DNA of 64,000 nt from Hyphomicrobium sp. CS1BSMeth3 (GCF_900117415.1 NZ_FPEI01000006.1:1178001-1242000), one strand, 5' to 3'; counted from the first letter of the stretch, positions 9,150 to 18,993 are shown. The notes: generated by a model from the letters alone, not told the origin. Numbers and translations: made by a program.

Positions 9150-10124
9150 ATGAAAAACTACGACATGCCGATTTTTGCGGCGCTCATCGCCCTGCTGATC
9201 GTGGCCCCGCTCGCGATCTACCCCGTCTTCCTGATGAAGGTCCTGTGCTTCGGGCTCTTCGCGCTCGCCTTCAACCTGCTCATCGGCTACGTCGGCCTCT
9301 TGTCCTTCGGGCACGCGATGTTCTTCGGCTTCTCGGCCTATATCTCGGCCTACACGGTCAAGGTATGGGGCTGGCCGACGGAGATCGGCATCCTCGCCGG
9401 AACTGCCGTCGCGGCTATCCTGGGCCTGATCGCGGGCGCGATCGCCATCCGCCGCCAGGGTATTTATTTCGCCATGGTCACGCTGGCGCTCGCCCAGATG
9501 GTCTTCTTCTTCTGTCTGCAGGCGCCGTTCACCGGCGGCGAGGACGGCATTCAGGCCGTTCCGCGCAGGCCGCTGCTCGGCTTCATCGACATCACGCGCG
9601 ACATCAACTTCTACTATGTCGTGCTCGCCATCTTCGCCGCGGGATTCCTGATCATCTACCGCACCATCCATTCGCCCTTCGGCCAGGTGCTCAAAGCCAT
9701 TCGCGAGAACGAGCCGCGCGCCATTTCGCTCGGCTACCACGTCGACCGCTACAAGCTGCTCGCCTTCGTCCTCTCGGCGACGCTGGCCGGCCTAGCCGGC
9801 GGCACCAAGGCCATCGTCTTCCAGCTCGCATCCCTCACCGATGTGACGTGGCAGATGTCCGGCGAGGTCGTCCTGATGACGCTTGTCGGCGGCATGGGCA
9901 CGGTGTTCGGCCCGATGGTCGGCGCGGCGGTGATCATCACCATGCAGAACTATCTCGCAGGCTTCGGCGAGTGGGTCCTCGTCATTCAGGGCTTCATCTT
10001 CGTCGTCACCGTCCTGCTGTTCCGCCGCGGCGTCGTCGGCGAGATCGCAGCCCTTGCGAGCCGCCTCGGGCGCGGGCGCGAGAGCTCGGCCCGCATGGCT
10101 GGAAGTCCCGCAGCAGGACATTGA
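9150..10124 (+). CDS. Branched-chain-type ABC transporter permease (LivM-like)
   Basis: A 324-residue inner-membrane permease with the LivM signature segments AFNLLIGYVGLLSFGHAMFFG near the N terminus and FTGGEDGIQ in the middle. The ATG at 9150 follows GAGGTG and fits the spacing rule; a GTG three codons earlier (9141) is possible. It is the last gene of the importer that starts at 5467. The 192 bases after it separate this operon from the next transporter. Confidence 0.92.
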   Translation: MKNYDMPIFAALIALLIVAPLAIYPVFLMKVLCFGLFALAFNLLIGYVGLLSFGHAMFFGFSAYISAYTVKVWGWPTEIGILAGTAVAAILGLIAGAIAIRRQGIYFAMVTLALAQMVFFFCLQAPFTGGEDGIQAVPRRPLLGFIDITRDINFYYVVLAIFAAGFLIIYRTIHSPFGQVLKAIRENEPRAISLGYHVDRYKLLAFVLSATLAGLAGGTKAIVFQLASLTDVTWQMSGEVVLMTLVGGMGTVFGPMVGAAVIITMQNYLAGFGEWVLVIQGFIFVVTVLLFRRGVVGEIAALASRLGRGRESSARMAGSPAAGH

Positions 10125-10316
10125 GGCGGCCCTGTACCGCGGTCTCGCCCCAGACGCGTGGCGAGACCGCCTCCCCCGTTGCCGAGTGGTGCTCCCAAAG
10201 CCGCAATCCGGATTGACGGGTTGCCGGTCGAAGGTTCAGAAACATCCGTTGCAATGGTCGGCGCGGGCCTCGGAAATGGCGCCCGCCGGACGAGACGGGG
10301 TTCCCGGGGAGGAAGC

Positions 10317-11642
10317 ATGATGCGCGCATTCGTTCAACTCATGGCACTCGCTGCGCTGGCAGCCCTCTCCCCGGCCCAAGCGCAGGCGCCGACGGGCAAA
10401 GTCACCGTGCTGACGTCCTTCTCCAAGGATGTGACCGATCCCTTCAAGAAGGCCTTCGAGGCCGCACATCCGGGAACGACCGTCGAGATCCAGAACCGGA
10501 ACACGAATGCCGGCGTCAAGCTGCTCGAGGAGACGCGCTCGGTCAATCAGGTCGACATCTTCTGGGCCTCGGCGCCGGATGCGTTCGAGGTACTGAAGGG
10601 CAAGAAGCTGCTTCAGCTCTACAAGCCCAAGGCGGCAGGCATTCCCGCGAAGATCGGCGCCTACCCGATCAATGATCCGGACGGCTACTACTCGGGCTTT
10701 GCCGCCTCCGGCTACGGCATCATGTGGAACGAGCGCTATGCCAAGGCCAACAAGCTGCCCGACCCGAAAGAGTGGCAGGACCTCGCCAAGCCCGTTTATT
10801 TCGACCACGTGTCGATCGCGGCGCCCTCGCGCTCGGGGACGACGCACCTGACGATCGAGACGATCCTGCAGGGCGAAGGCTGGGACAAAGGCTGGCGCAC
10901 GATCAAGGAATGGAGCGGCAATCTCCGCAATGTCACCGAGCGCTCCTTCGGCGTGCCTGATGCGGTGAACTCGGGCCAGGTCGGCTACGGCATTGTCATC
11001 GACTTCTTCGCCTTCTCGGCCCAGGGCGCGGGCTTCCCCGTGAAGTTCGTCTATCCGACGGTGACGACGATCGTGCCGGCCAACGTCGGTATTGTCGCCA
11101 ATCCACCGAACAAGGCCACGGCGGAGGCCTTCGTCGAATATCTGCTCTCGCCCGCCGGACAGGAAGTGCTCCTCGACAAGGGCATCCGGCGCCTGCCCGT
11201 TCGCCCCGAGACCTACGCCAAGGCACCGGCCGACTACCCGAACCCCTTCAAGGATCCCTCGCTCGGCGGCAAGGTGACGTTCGACTCCGGCCTATCGAGC
11301 GCGCGCACGGCCGTCGTCGACACGCTCTACGATCAGCTCGTGACCTTCCAGCTCGACGGCCTCAAGGCGGCGACGAAGGCCATCCACGCCGCTGAAGCCG
11401 CGCTCGCAAAGAAGGACAACGCGGCTGGCCGCGCCGCCCTGAAGGAAGCGCGCGATCTCGTCGCCAAGATGCCGGTTACGGCTGAACAAGCAGCCTCTCC
11501 GGAAATCCGGGCGGCCTTCACGGGCGGCAAGGAGAAGTCAGCGCGGCAGGCCGAGCTCGAGCAGCAGTGGGCGGCAAGCGCCAAGGCTGCCTATGCCGCG
11601 GCCGAGGCCAAGGCGAACGAAGCTGCCAAGCTCGCCCGCTAA
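10317..11642 (+). CDS. ABC transporter substrate-binding protein (iron/polyamine type) with helical C-terminal extension
   Basis: A 441-residue periplasmic binding protein of the type II fold, group of Fe3+/spermidine/phosphonate binders. A signal peptide ends near SPAQAQA (residues 1-22). The mature part opens GKVTVLTSFSKDVTDPFKKAFEAAHPGTTVEI. After the usual ~330-residue body there is a tail of roughly 100 residues rich in Ala, Lys and Glu, probably helical, not normal for the family. GGGGAGGAAG precedes the ATG. The gene heads a transporter operon (binding protein, fused permease, ATPase) followed by hyuA-hyuB, so the ligand may be an organic compound processed by HyuAB rather than iron. 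Confidence 0.88.
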   Translation: MMRAFVQLMALAALAALSPAQAQAPTGKVTVLTSFSKDVTDPFKKAFEAAHPGTTVEIQNRNTNAGVKLLEETRSVNQVDIFWASAPDAFEVLKGKKLLQLYKPKAAGIPAKIGAYPINDPDGYYSGFAASGYGIMWNERYAKANKLPDPKEWQDLAKPVYFDHVSIAAPSRSGTTHLTIETILQGEGWDKGWRTIKEWSGNLRNVTERSFGVPDAVNSGQVGYGIVIDFFAFSAQGAGFPVKFVYPTVTTIVPANVGIVANPPNKATAEAFVEYLLSPAGQEVLLDKGIRRLPVRPETYAKAPADYPNPFKDPSLGGKVTFDSGLSSARTAVVDTLYDQLVTFQLDGLKAATKAIHAAEAALAKKDNAAGRAALKEARDLVAKMPVTAEQAASPEIRAAFTGGKEKSARQAELEQQWAASAKAAYAAAEAKANEAAKLAR

Positions 11643-11654
11643 AGGGGGCGCGCC

Positions 11655-13373
11655 TTGGCCACCGCGATCGAAGCTCCGCGCGCCCCGGCACAGCGGTTTG
11701 CCGCCACGCCGGGGCAGATGCTGCTCGCGGCGCTGATCGCACTGTTCCTGGCGCTCTTCCTCGTTATCCCGGTCATCACCGTCATCTACGTTGCCTTCAC
11801 CGAGAAAGGCACGGGCGCCTTCACGCTCATCAACTTCTACGACTTCGCGCGTACAGACCTGTTCATCGCCTCCTTCTGGAACTCGATGTACGTCGCGGCG
11901 ATGACCGTCGTCCTCGCATCGCTGTTCGCGCTGCCACTTGCCTACCTCACGACGCGCTTCGAGTTCCGTGGCGCCGGCATCGTCCAGATGCTCGGCTTCA
12001 TCCCGCTCATCATGCCGCCCTTTGCGGGCGCCGTGGCCATGCAGCTCCTGTTCGGCCGCAATGGCACGATCAACCTTCTGCTGGACGACTGGTTCGGCTT
12101 CAAGATCCCGTTCATGGAAGGCCTCAACGGCGTCGTCTTCGCGCAGGCCGTCCACTACTTCCCCTTCATCCTGATCAATCTCTCCGCGGCGCTCCGCAAT
12201 ATCGATCGCTCCATGGAGGAAGCGGCGCAGAACCTCGGCTCGCACGGCTTCCGCCTTTTCCGACGTGTCGTCTTTCCGCTTGCCATGCCCGGTTACATCG
12301 CCGGTGCCAGCCTCGTGTTCGTGAAGGTCTTCGACGATCTCGCGACGCCGCTGCTGCTGAACGTGAAGGACATGCTGGCCCCGCAGGCCTATCTGCGCAT
12401 CACCTCGATCGGGCTTGCCGATCCCATGGGCTACGTGATCGCGGTCGTGCTGATCGTTGTGTCGGTTGCCGCCATGGGCGCCTCGGCATGGGTGATGAAG
12501 GGCCGCGACTATGCGACGGTCCAGCGGGGCGGCGGCGGTCTCTCGAAACGGCCGATGAATCGGAGCCAGGCCATTGGCGCCTATGCTGTCGTGCTGCTCA
12601 TTCTGTTCCTCGTGCTCGCGCCGCATATCGGGCTCTTCCTGCTCTCGATCGCGACTGTGTGGTCGTTCAGCCCGCTGCCGGACGGCTATACCTTCGCGCA
12701 CTACGCGCGCGTCTTCGCGGAATCGAGCGTCTTCATCAAGAACACGCTGCTGTATGCGACCCTCGCCGGCATCATCGATGTCGTGCTCGGCACAGCCATT
12801 GCCTATCTCGTGCTGCGCACGAAGCTGCCCGGCCGCCACTGGCTCGACTGGACGGCCTCGGCTGCTCTCGCCATTCCAGGGGTCGTGCTCGGTATCGGCT
12901 ATCTCAGGACATTCTTCGACGTGAAGATGCCGGACGGGACATCGTTCGCCTCTTTCTGGATCGTCATCGTGCTGGCGCTCGCCATCCGCCGCCTCCCCTA
13001 TGCACTGCGCGCCTGCTACGCGGCTCTGCAGCAGGTCTCGGCCTCATTGGAAGAAGCCGCGGAGAACCTCGGCGCAACCAAGTCGCGCACTGTGCGGCGC
13101 ATTGTTCTGCCGCTAATGATGGGCGGCATACTGGCGGGCTTCGTCACGAGCTTCGCGACCGCGGCCGTCGAGCTTTCGGCCACCCTCATGCTCGTGCAGA
13201 GCACGTCCGATGCGCCTTTGGCCTACGGTCTCTATGTCTTCATGCAGTCCCCGGCCGGTCGTGGGCCGGGTGCTGCGCTCGGCATCATCGCGGTACTCCT
13301 TGTCGCGGTCTGCACGCTGATCTCGAACTGGATCATCGAGCGCAACCAGCATCTGCGCTCCACACGCACCTGA
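11655..13373 (+). CDS. ABC transporter permease, fused two-domain (FbpB/AfuB-like)
   Basis: A 572-residue inner-membrane permease made of two fused membrane domains. Each half has an EAA loop: EEAAQNLGSHGFRLFRRVVFPLAMPG near residue 190 and EEAAENLGATKSRTVRRIVLPLMMGG near residue 460. This is the architecture of Fe3+ and 2-aminoethylphosphonate importers. The most likely start is TTG at 11655, preceded by AAAGGGGG; no ATG lies nearby. It sits 12 bases after the binding protein and 6 bases before the ATPase, in one operon. Confidence 0.9.
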   Translation: MATAIEAPRAPAQRFAATPGQMLLAALIALFLALFLVIPVITVIYVAFTEKGTGAFTLINFYDFARTDLFIASFWNSMYVAAMTVVLASLFALPLAYLTTRFEFRGAGIVQMLGFIPLIMPPFAGAVAMQLLFGRNGTINLLLDDWFGFKIPFMEGLNGVVFAQAVHYFPFILINLSAALRNIDRSMEEAAQNLGSHGFRLFRRVVFPLAMPGYIAGASLVFVKVFDDLATPLLLNVKDMLAPQAYLRITSIGLADPMGYVIAVVLIVVSVAAMGASAWVMKGRDYATVQRGGGGLSKRPMNRSQAIGAYAVVLLILFLVLAPHIGLFLLSIATVWSFSPLPDGYTFAHYARVFAESSVFIKNTLLYATLAGIIDVVLGTAIAYLVLRTKLPGRHWLDWTASAALAIPGVVLGIGYLRTFFDVKMPDGTSFASFWIVIVLALAIRRLPYALRACYAALQQVSASLEEAAENLGATKSRTVRRIVLPLMMGGILAGFVTSFATAAVELSATLMLVQSTSDAPLAYGLYVFMQSPAGRGPGAALGIIAVLLVAVCTLISNWIIERNQHLRSTRT

Positions 13374-13379
13374 AGGGCC

Positions 13380-14456
13380 ATGACAGCAATGTCGGACAGG
13401 CAAGGCGTCGCCGTCGAAGTCCAGAATGTGGACCTCTCCTATGGCACGAACCACATTCTGAAGGATGTGAGCCTTTCCGTACGCCCTGGCGAATTCTTCG
13501 CCTTCCTCGGGCCTTCGGGCTGCGGAAAGACCACGCTCCTGCGATTGATTGCTGGCTTCAACCAGGCCGATCGCGGCGAGGTGCGTCTCGGCGGCATGGA
13601 CATCTCGCATCTGCCGCCCTGGCGCCGCGACGTCGGCATGGTCTTCCAGAGCTATGCCCTCTGGCCGCACATGACGGTCGCGCGGAACGTCGCCTTCGGG
13701 CTTGAGGAGCGGAAGATGCCCCGTGCCGAAATTGCGTCGAAGGTGAAGTCGGCACTGGCGCTCGTGGGTCTCGAGGCGCTCGCCGACCGCTATCCCTCGC
13801 AGCTCTCGGGCGGCCAGCAGCAGCGCGTCGCGCTCGCACGCACGATCGCCGTCGAGCCCAAGGTCCTGCTGCTCGATGAGCCCCTTTCCAATCTCGATGC
13901 CAAGATGCGCGTGCAGGTGCGGCGCGAATTGCGCGATCTTCAGCAGCGCCTCGGCCTGACGACGATCTTCGTGACGCACGACCAGGAGGAGGCGAACTCC
14001 ATCTGCGATCGCATCGCCGTGCTGAATGACGGCGCGGTTCAGCAGGTCGGCACGCCCATGGAGCTCTATCAACGGCCCGCGAACCTGTTCGTCGCGAGCT
14101 TCCTCGGCACGGCGAACATTCTCCCGGGCCGCATTGCGGGTGATGGCGCCGGACGCATATTCGCGATCAGCGACGGCGCCGAGCTCCCGCTGCCTCCAGG
14201 CCAACTTCCCCCGAAGCAATCGAAGCTCGTGTTCCGCCCGCAGCACGCAGCGCTGAACCCAGCCGGCAGTCCGGGTCTCGCAGGGACAATCGCGCATCGC
14301 GAGTTTCTCGGCGCGGTCGTCCGCTATGGCGTCTCCATTGCCGGCACCGAGATCCTCGTCGAATCCCCGTTCGGATCGGCCGAGGACCTGCGCGACATCG
14401 GCAGCCCGGTCTCCGTGGCCGTGGACGTCGAGCGCGTGCACTTCCTGGATGCCTGA
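13380..14456 (+). CDS. ABC transporter ATP-binding protein (PotA/FbpC-like)
   Basis: A 358-residue ATPase. The ABC domain has Walker A GPSGCGKTT, signature LSGGQQQR, Walker B VLLLDEPLSNLD and H-loop FVTHDQEEA. A C-terminal TOBE-type domain (about residues 270-350, including FRPQHAALN) is typical of iron, sulfate and polyamine importers. It completes the importer formed by the preceding two genes. A 138-base gap separates it from hyuA. Confidence 0.93.
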   Translation: MTAMSDRQGVAVEVQNVDLSYGTNHILKDVSLSVRPGEFFAFLGPSGCGKTTLLRLIAGFNQADRGEVRLGGMDISHLPPWRRDVGMVFQSYALWPHMTVARNVAFGLEERKMPRAEIASKVKSALALVGLEALADRYPSQLSGGQQQRVALARTIAVEPKVLLLDEPLSNLDAKMRVQVRRELRDLQQRLGLTTIFVTHDQEEANSICDRIAVLNDGAVQQVGTPMELYQRPANLFVASFLGTANILPGRIAGDGAGRIFAISDGAELPLPPGQLPPKQSKLVFRPQHAALNPAGSPGLAGTIAHREFLGAVVRYGVSIAGTEILVESPFGSAEDLRDIGSPVSVAVDVERVHFLDA

Positions 14457-14594
14457 GAACAAGGCATCGAGGGGCGCGTTCGAGCGCCCGTCGCCCCTCG
14501 CCCGGCGGGAGCCCCCTGCGCGATTTCCGACAGTTCCCATGCCAGGACAGACGTGCAAGTCTTTGCGCACAACAAGGAATCGAGAGGGATCTGA

Positions 14595-16673
14595 ATGTAC
14601 CGGATTGGCGTCGACATCGGCGGCACCTTTACTGATTTCGCGCTGAGCAGCGCGTCCGGCGGCCGCATGGCGATCCACAAGCGTCTGACTACGCCACACG
14701 ATCCCTCGGAGGCCGTGCTTGCCGGCGTCGCGGCGCTCGTCGCTGAGAGCCGCATTGAGATCGGCTCGGTCACCGATATCGTGCACGGCACGACGCTCGT
14801 GACGAACGCTGTCATCGAGCGCCGTGGAGCCGTGACCGGAATGCTGGTGACCGCCGGTTTCGGCGACATCATGGATATGGGGCCCGAGCGCCGGTACGAC
14901 CTCTTCGACCTTCGCATCAAGTATCCACCGCCGCTCGTGCCGCGTCGCCTCAGGATCGAGGTCGACGAGCGCGTGCGCTACGACGGCAGCATTGAGCAGC
15001 CGCTCGACGAGGCGGGCGTCATTGCCGCGGCGAAAAAGTTCCGCGAGCTCGGCGTCGAAGCCGTGGCCATCTGCTTCCTCCATGCCTATGCGAACCCGGC
15101 GCCGGAGGAGCGTGCCGCTGAAATTCTGCGCGAGGCCGCACCCGAGATCACCGTCTCGACCTCGGCCGACGTCTTTCCCAACATGCGCGAGTTCGAGCGC
15201 TGGACGACGACCACGCTCAATGCCTTCACGCAGCCGATGTTCGACCGCTACGTGAAGCGGCTCGAGGACGGCCTCGCCGGCGCGGGCTTTGGCGGCCGCC
15301 TCTACATCATGGGATCGAGCGGCGGCACGCTCACGACGGACGCCGCGCGCCGCTATCCCGTGCGCGCGCTCGAGTCCGGCCCAGCGGCTGGCGCCCTGAT
15401 GAGCGCCCATCATGGCCGCGCCCTCAAGCTGCCGAACCTGCTCTCCTTCGACATGGGCGGCACGACGGCCAAGGGCGCACTCGTTCGTGGCGGGCAGGCG
15501 ATCAAGAAGTACGCCATGGAAGTGGCGCGCGTGCACGAGTTCCGCCAGGGCAGCGGCCTGCCGATCCGCATTCCCGTGATCGACATGATCGAGATCGGCG
15601 CTGGCGGCGGCTCCATTGCCGAAGTCGATGAGCGCGGCCTGCTGCGCGTCGGCCCGCGCAGTGCGGGCGCGATGCCGGGCCCAGCCTGCTACGGCCGTGG
15701 CGGCACGCGGCCGACGTTGACCGACGCCAATCTCGTGCTCGGCTATCTCGATGCCGACTTCTTCCTCGGCGGCAAGATGAAGCTCGACAAGGCCGCATCG
15801 GAGAAAGCCATCGCGGAAAATGTCGGAAGGCCGCTGAAGCTCGAAACGTTGCGCGCCGCCTGGGGCATTCACGACATCATCTGCGAGGATGTGGCGCGCG
15901 CCTTCCGCATTCATGCAACAGAGCGCGGCTTCGACTACCGCAACAGCAGCATGGTGGCGTTCGGCGGCTCCGGCCCGCTCCACGCGCTGTCCGTCGCGCG
16001 CAAGCTGAAGATCCCACGCGTCGTGCTGCCTGTCGGCGCGGGTGTCATGTCGGCGCTAGGTCTCCTTGTGAGCCCGCTCGCTTTCGAGGTTGCCCGCTCG
16101 CGGCGCATTCATGTCGCGGACATCGACGCAAAAGATTTTGCGACGACCTTCGCGGCGCTGGAGAACGAAGCAGCCGGCTATCTGAAACGCGCCGGCGTTG
16201 CTGAGGCGGACATCAAAATCGTGTGCCATCTCGACATGCGCTATCAGGGTCAGGGCCACGAGATCGAGGTCACGCTACCTTCGACCAACGATGTCGCCGG
16301 CGTCTTTGCCGACCTTGGTGAGTTGTACGGCCGCGCGTACGAGAAGGCCTATGGCCTGCGCCTCGACGAGCCGACCGAGATCGTCAACTGGAAGGTCGAA
16401 GCCGTAGGTCCCACGCCCTCCATCGCCGAGGGCCGTAGCGGCACCGCAGCGGGCGGCGCAGACCGTGCGCTCAAAGGTACGCGGCAAGCCTACGACCCCG
16501 TGCACGGCGGCCTTTCGGCGTGGCCCGTCTACGACCGCTATGCGCTTGCGCCCGGTGCTGTCGTGCAGGGTCCGGCCTTGATCGAGGAGCACGAGAGCAC
16601 GTGCGTCATCGGCGCCGGCAGCTCCGTCACGGTCGATGCCCATTTCAATCTGATCGCAGAACTGAGCGCCTGA
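14595..16673 (+). CDS. hyuA: Hydantoinase/oxoprolinase family protein, subunit A
   Basis: A 692-residue ATP-dependent amidohydrolase subunit of the HyuA/oxoprolinase/acetone carboxylase family. The N-terminal phosphate-binding signature GVDIGGTFTDFAL is at residues 4-16, HGTTLVTNAVIERRG follows near residue 64, and the second ATPase motif LSFDMGGTTAKGALV is near residue 285. The strong site GAGAGGG precedes the ATG. HyuA works with HyuB, encoded 14 bases downstream, opening a lactam or imide ring (N-methylhydantoin, 5-oxoproline, caprolactam) or carboxylating a ketone at the cost of ATP. The preceding ABC importer plausibly brings in the substrate, which is not known. Confidence 0.92.
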   Translation: MYRIGVDIGGTFTDFALSSASGGRMAIHKRLTTPHDPSEAVLAGVAALVAESRIEIGSVTDIVHGTTLVTNAVIERRGAVTGMLVTAGFGDIMDMGPERRYDLFDLRIKYPPPLVPRRLRIEVDERVRYDGSIEQPLDEAGVIAAAKKFRELGVEAVAICFLHAYANPAPEERAAEILREAAPEITVSTSADVFPNMREFERWTTTTLNAFTQPMFDRYVKRLEDGLAGAGFGGRLYIMGSSGGTLTTDAARRYPVRALESGPAAGALMSAHHGRALKLPNLLSFDMGGTTAKGALVRGGQAIKKYAMEVARVHEFRQGSGLPIRIPVIDMIEIGAGGGSIAEVDERGLLRVGPRSAGAMPGPACYGRGGTRPTLTDANLVLGYLDADFFLGGKMKLDKAASEKAIAENVGRPLKLETLRAAWGIHDIICEDVARAFRIHATERGFDYRNSSMVAFGGSGPLHALSVARKLKIPRVVLPVGAGVMSALGLLVSPLAFEVARSRRIHVADIDAKDFATTFAALENEAAGYLKRAGVAEADIKIVCHLDMRYQGQGHEIEVTLPSTNDVAGVFADLGELYGRAYEKAYGLRLDEPTEIVNWKVEAVGPTPSIAEGRSGTAAGGADRALKGTRQAYDPVHGGLSAWPVYDRYALAPGAVVQGPALIEEHESTCVIGAGSSVTVDAHFNLIAELSA

Positions 16674-16687
16674 AGAGAGCCACAACC

Positions 16688-18325
16688 ATGAACAATGCCC
16701 CCTTCGACGCTGTCAGCCTCGGAATCATGTGGGACCGTCTGGTCTCGCTCACGGACGAGATCGTCTCGACGCTCGTCCGCAGCTCGTTCTCCACGATTGT
16801 CTACGAGAGCTACGATCTCTCGTGCGTCGTCCTCGACGCCGATACCAACTCCATCGCGCAAGGCACATTCGGCATTCCGGCCTTCATCGGCAGCGCACCC
16901 GTCACCTTGCGCCACATGCTGAAGAAGTTTCCCGCCGAGACGCTGAAACCCGGCGACATCGTCGTCACGAACGATCCCTGGCTCGGTACCGGCCATCTGT
17001 TCGACATCACGATGATGCGCCCCGTATTCCGCAAAGGCCGCATCGTCGCCTACACGGTCAGCATCACGCATCTGCCGGACATCGGCGGCAACGGCTTCGG
17101 CTCGGCCTCGACGGAGGTCTATCAGGAAGGTTTGCGCCTGCCGATCTGCAAGCTCTATGAGGCCGGGCGCCTCAATGAGCTGATCGTCGAGATCATCCGC
17201 ACGAACGTGCGCGTGCCCGAGCAGGTCATGGGCGACGTCATGGCCAACGTGAGTTGCAACGAGGTTGGCGGGCGCGAGCTCCTCGCCTTCATGGACGAGT
17301 ACGGCCTCGAGGATCTGCGCGCGCTTTCGGCGGCGATCCGCGGCCAATCCGAGCGCGCCATGCGGGCGAAGATCAGCGAGTTCCGCGATGGCACGTACCG
17401 CAATCGCATCAAGGTCGAAGGCTTCGGCGAGCCTGTCGAGTTCGCCGTGCGCGTCGACGTCAAAGGCGACAGCGTCGAGATCGATTTCGACGGCACGTCC
17501 GGGTGCGTGCGGGCGGGCGTCAACGTGCCCATCTGCTATACGAACGCCATGGGCCTGCACGCGATCAAATCGCTGACGCTCCCGTCCATTCCGAACAACG
17601 AAGGCTCGGTCGCGCCAATCAAGGTGAAAGCGCCGCCCGGCTGCATTCTGAATGCGCTGCCGCCCTTCCCGACGGGCGGACGCCATGCCATGGGCCACTT
17701 CGTAACGCCGACGATCTACGGCGCGCTCGCCGAGGCCACGCCCGATCGCGTGCAGGCCGACTCCGGCATGATGAACCTCATCACCTTCCAGGGCCGACGC
17801 CGCGACGACCGCGCGTTCTCGTGCCTCTATTTCGCCGCCGGCGGCTATGGCGCACTCGAAAATCTCGACGGCTGGGCTACGCTACCCCATCCCTCGAACA
17901 TGGCCGTCGTGCCCGTCGAGATCTGGGAAACGCTTACCAACATGACCATCGAGAGCAAGCGCCTGCTCACGGACTCCGGCGGTGCCGGGCGCTGGCGCGG
18001 TGGCCTCGGCCAGGAGGTGGTCCTGCGCAATGACACGGGTCACACACTAACCATGCTCGGTATGGGCAATCGCATGGAGTTCCCGGCTCGCGGCATGTTC
18101 GGTGGTGGCGCCGGGACGCTGCGCGTGCACGCCGTGGATGGCAGTCCCGTGCACGCGAAGGGGCGCATCGACGTTGCGCCAGGTCAGCGCATTACGGTGA
18201 CGGAGGCGGGCGGCGGCGGCTTCGGCGATCCACGCCAGCGCAGTCGCGAGGCCGTGCGCGGTGACGTGCTGGATGGGTTCGTCAGCGCTGAAGCTGCGCG
18301 CGCGATCTACGGCGCGGAGAGTTAG
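16688..18325 (+). CDS. hyuB: Hydantoinase/oxoprolinase family protein, subunit B
   Basis: A 545-residue partner of HyuA. The family landmarks are WDRLVSLTDEIVSTLVRSSFS near the N terminus, DLSCVVLDADTNSIAQG, and NDPWLGTGHLFDITMM near residue 97. The C terminus ends in the glycine-rich EAGGGGFGDPRQR. The frame is open upstream, but similarity begins at the ATG at 16688. It converges on the minus-strand importer that ends at 18338, with only 12 bases between the stop codons. Confidence 0.92.
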   Translation: MNNAPFDAVSLGIMWDRLVSLTDEIVSTLVRSSFSTIVYESYDLSCVVLDADTNSIAQGTFGIPAFIGSAPVTLRHMLKKFPAETLKPGDIVVTNDPWLGTGHLFDITMMRPVFRKGRIVAYTVSITHLPDIGGNGFGSASTEVYQEGLRLPICKLYEAGRLNELIVEIIRTNVRVPEQVMGDVMANVSCNEVGGRELLAFMDEYGLEDLRALSAAIRGQSERAMRAKISEFRDGTYRNRIKVEGFGEPVEFAVRVDVKGDSVEIDFDGTSGCVRAGVNVPICYTNAMGLHAIKSLTLPSIPNNEGSVAPIKVKAPPGCILNALPPFPTGGRHAMGHFVTPTIYGALAEATPDRVQADSGMMNLITFQGRRRDDRAFSCLYFAAGGYGALENLDGWATLPHPSNMAVVPVEIWETLTNMTIESKRLLTDSGGAGRWRGGLGQEVVLRNDTGHTLTMLGMGNRMEFPARGMFGGGAGTLRVHAVDGSPVHAKGRIDVAPGQRITVTEAGGGGFGDPRQRSREAVRGDVLDGFVSAEAARAIYGAES

Positions 18326-18337
18326 GGCCAGGAAAGG

Positions 18338-18991
18338 CTAGGCGCGACTGATATCCTCTGCGGCCCGTGTCATCTCGGGGCCGAGGTAGGCGCGCATGCG
18401 CTCTTCAGCGATCAGCGACTTGAAGTCCGGCACTTGTGTCACCGTGCCGCCCGCGACGAACAGGAAGCGCTCGGCGATCTCGTTGAGGATCTCCAGGTGA
18501 TAGCTCGCCGTCGGGTGCAGGCAGAGAAAGACGAGGCGGCCTTCCGCGCGGAGCTTGCGGAAGAAATCCAGCATGAAGCCGATGTAGCCGTCCTGCGTGT
18601 TGAACTGCGGCTCGTCGAACAGATGCACCACCGGACGGTCCACTGGTGAAGGCGCGAGGAAGGCCGAGGGCACGAGCTTGCGGAAGCGGCGCACCTGGTA
18701 GGACTGATGGTAGTGGATGGCGAGACGATCGCGTTCGGCATACTTCACGCGATGAATATCGCTGCCGGCGACGAGCACGCGGCCGCTGGTCGGTGCATTC
18801 GATCCGGTCATCATCTCGAACAGCGTGGTCTTGCCGGCGCCATTGGGGCCGACGACACCGACAATACCGGGGCCGTCAATTGAGAGGTCCGCTTCGAGCT
18901 TGAAGGTCGGTCGGCGCACGAGAACGCCCCGCGTGTAGACCTTGCGCAGGTTCTGGAGCGAGATCAGCGGCACGGAAGCAGGTGTCGCCAT
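18338..18991 (-). CDS. Degenerate ABC ATP-binding protein lacking the signature motif
   Basis: A 217-residue protein with Walker A GPNGAGKT at residues 48-55, a Q-loop (HYHQSYQ, about 93-99), Walker B VVHLFDEP at 121-128 and an H-loop histidine (LCLHP, H159). Only about 25 residues separate the Q-loop from Walker B, against about 70 in normal ABC proteins. The helical subdomain with LSGGQ is missing. The reading frame is intact, so this looks like a stable form rather than recent decay. It is the last gene of the second branched-chain-type importer, 2 bases after a normal LivF-like gene. It may pair with a full ATPase in a heterodimer or act as a regulator. Confidence 0.75.
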   Translation of the reverse strand: MATPASVPLISLQNLRKVYTRGVLVRRPTFKLEADLSIDGPGIVGVVGPNGAGKTTLFEMMTGSNAPTSGRVLVAGSDIHRVKYAERDRLAIHYHQSYQVRRFRKLVPSAFLAPSPVDRPVVHLFDEPQFNTQDGYIGFMLDFFRKLRAEGRLVFLCLHPTASYHLEILNEIAERFLFVAGGTVTQVPDFKSLIAEERMRAYLGPEMTRAAEDISRA

Positions 18992-18993
18992 GT

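Noticed and set aside
13113-15983. A 956-codon minus-strand frame opposite the ATPase and hyuA
   Set aside because: It mirrors two genes with strong family motifs, and its translation is rich in Arg, Ala, His and Asp without any domain.
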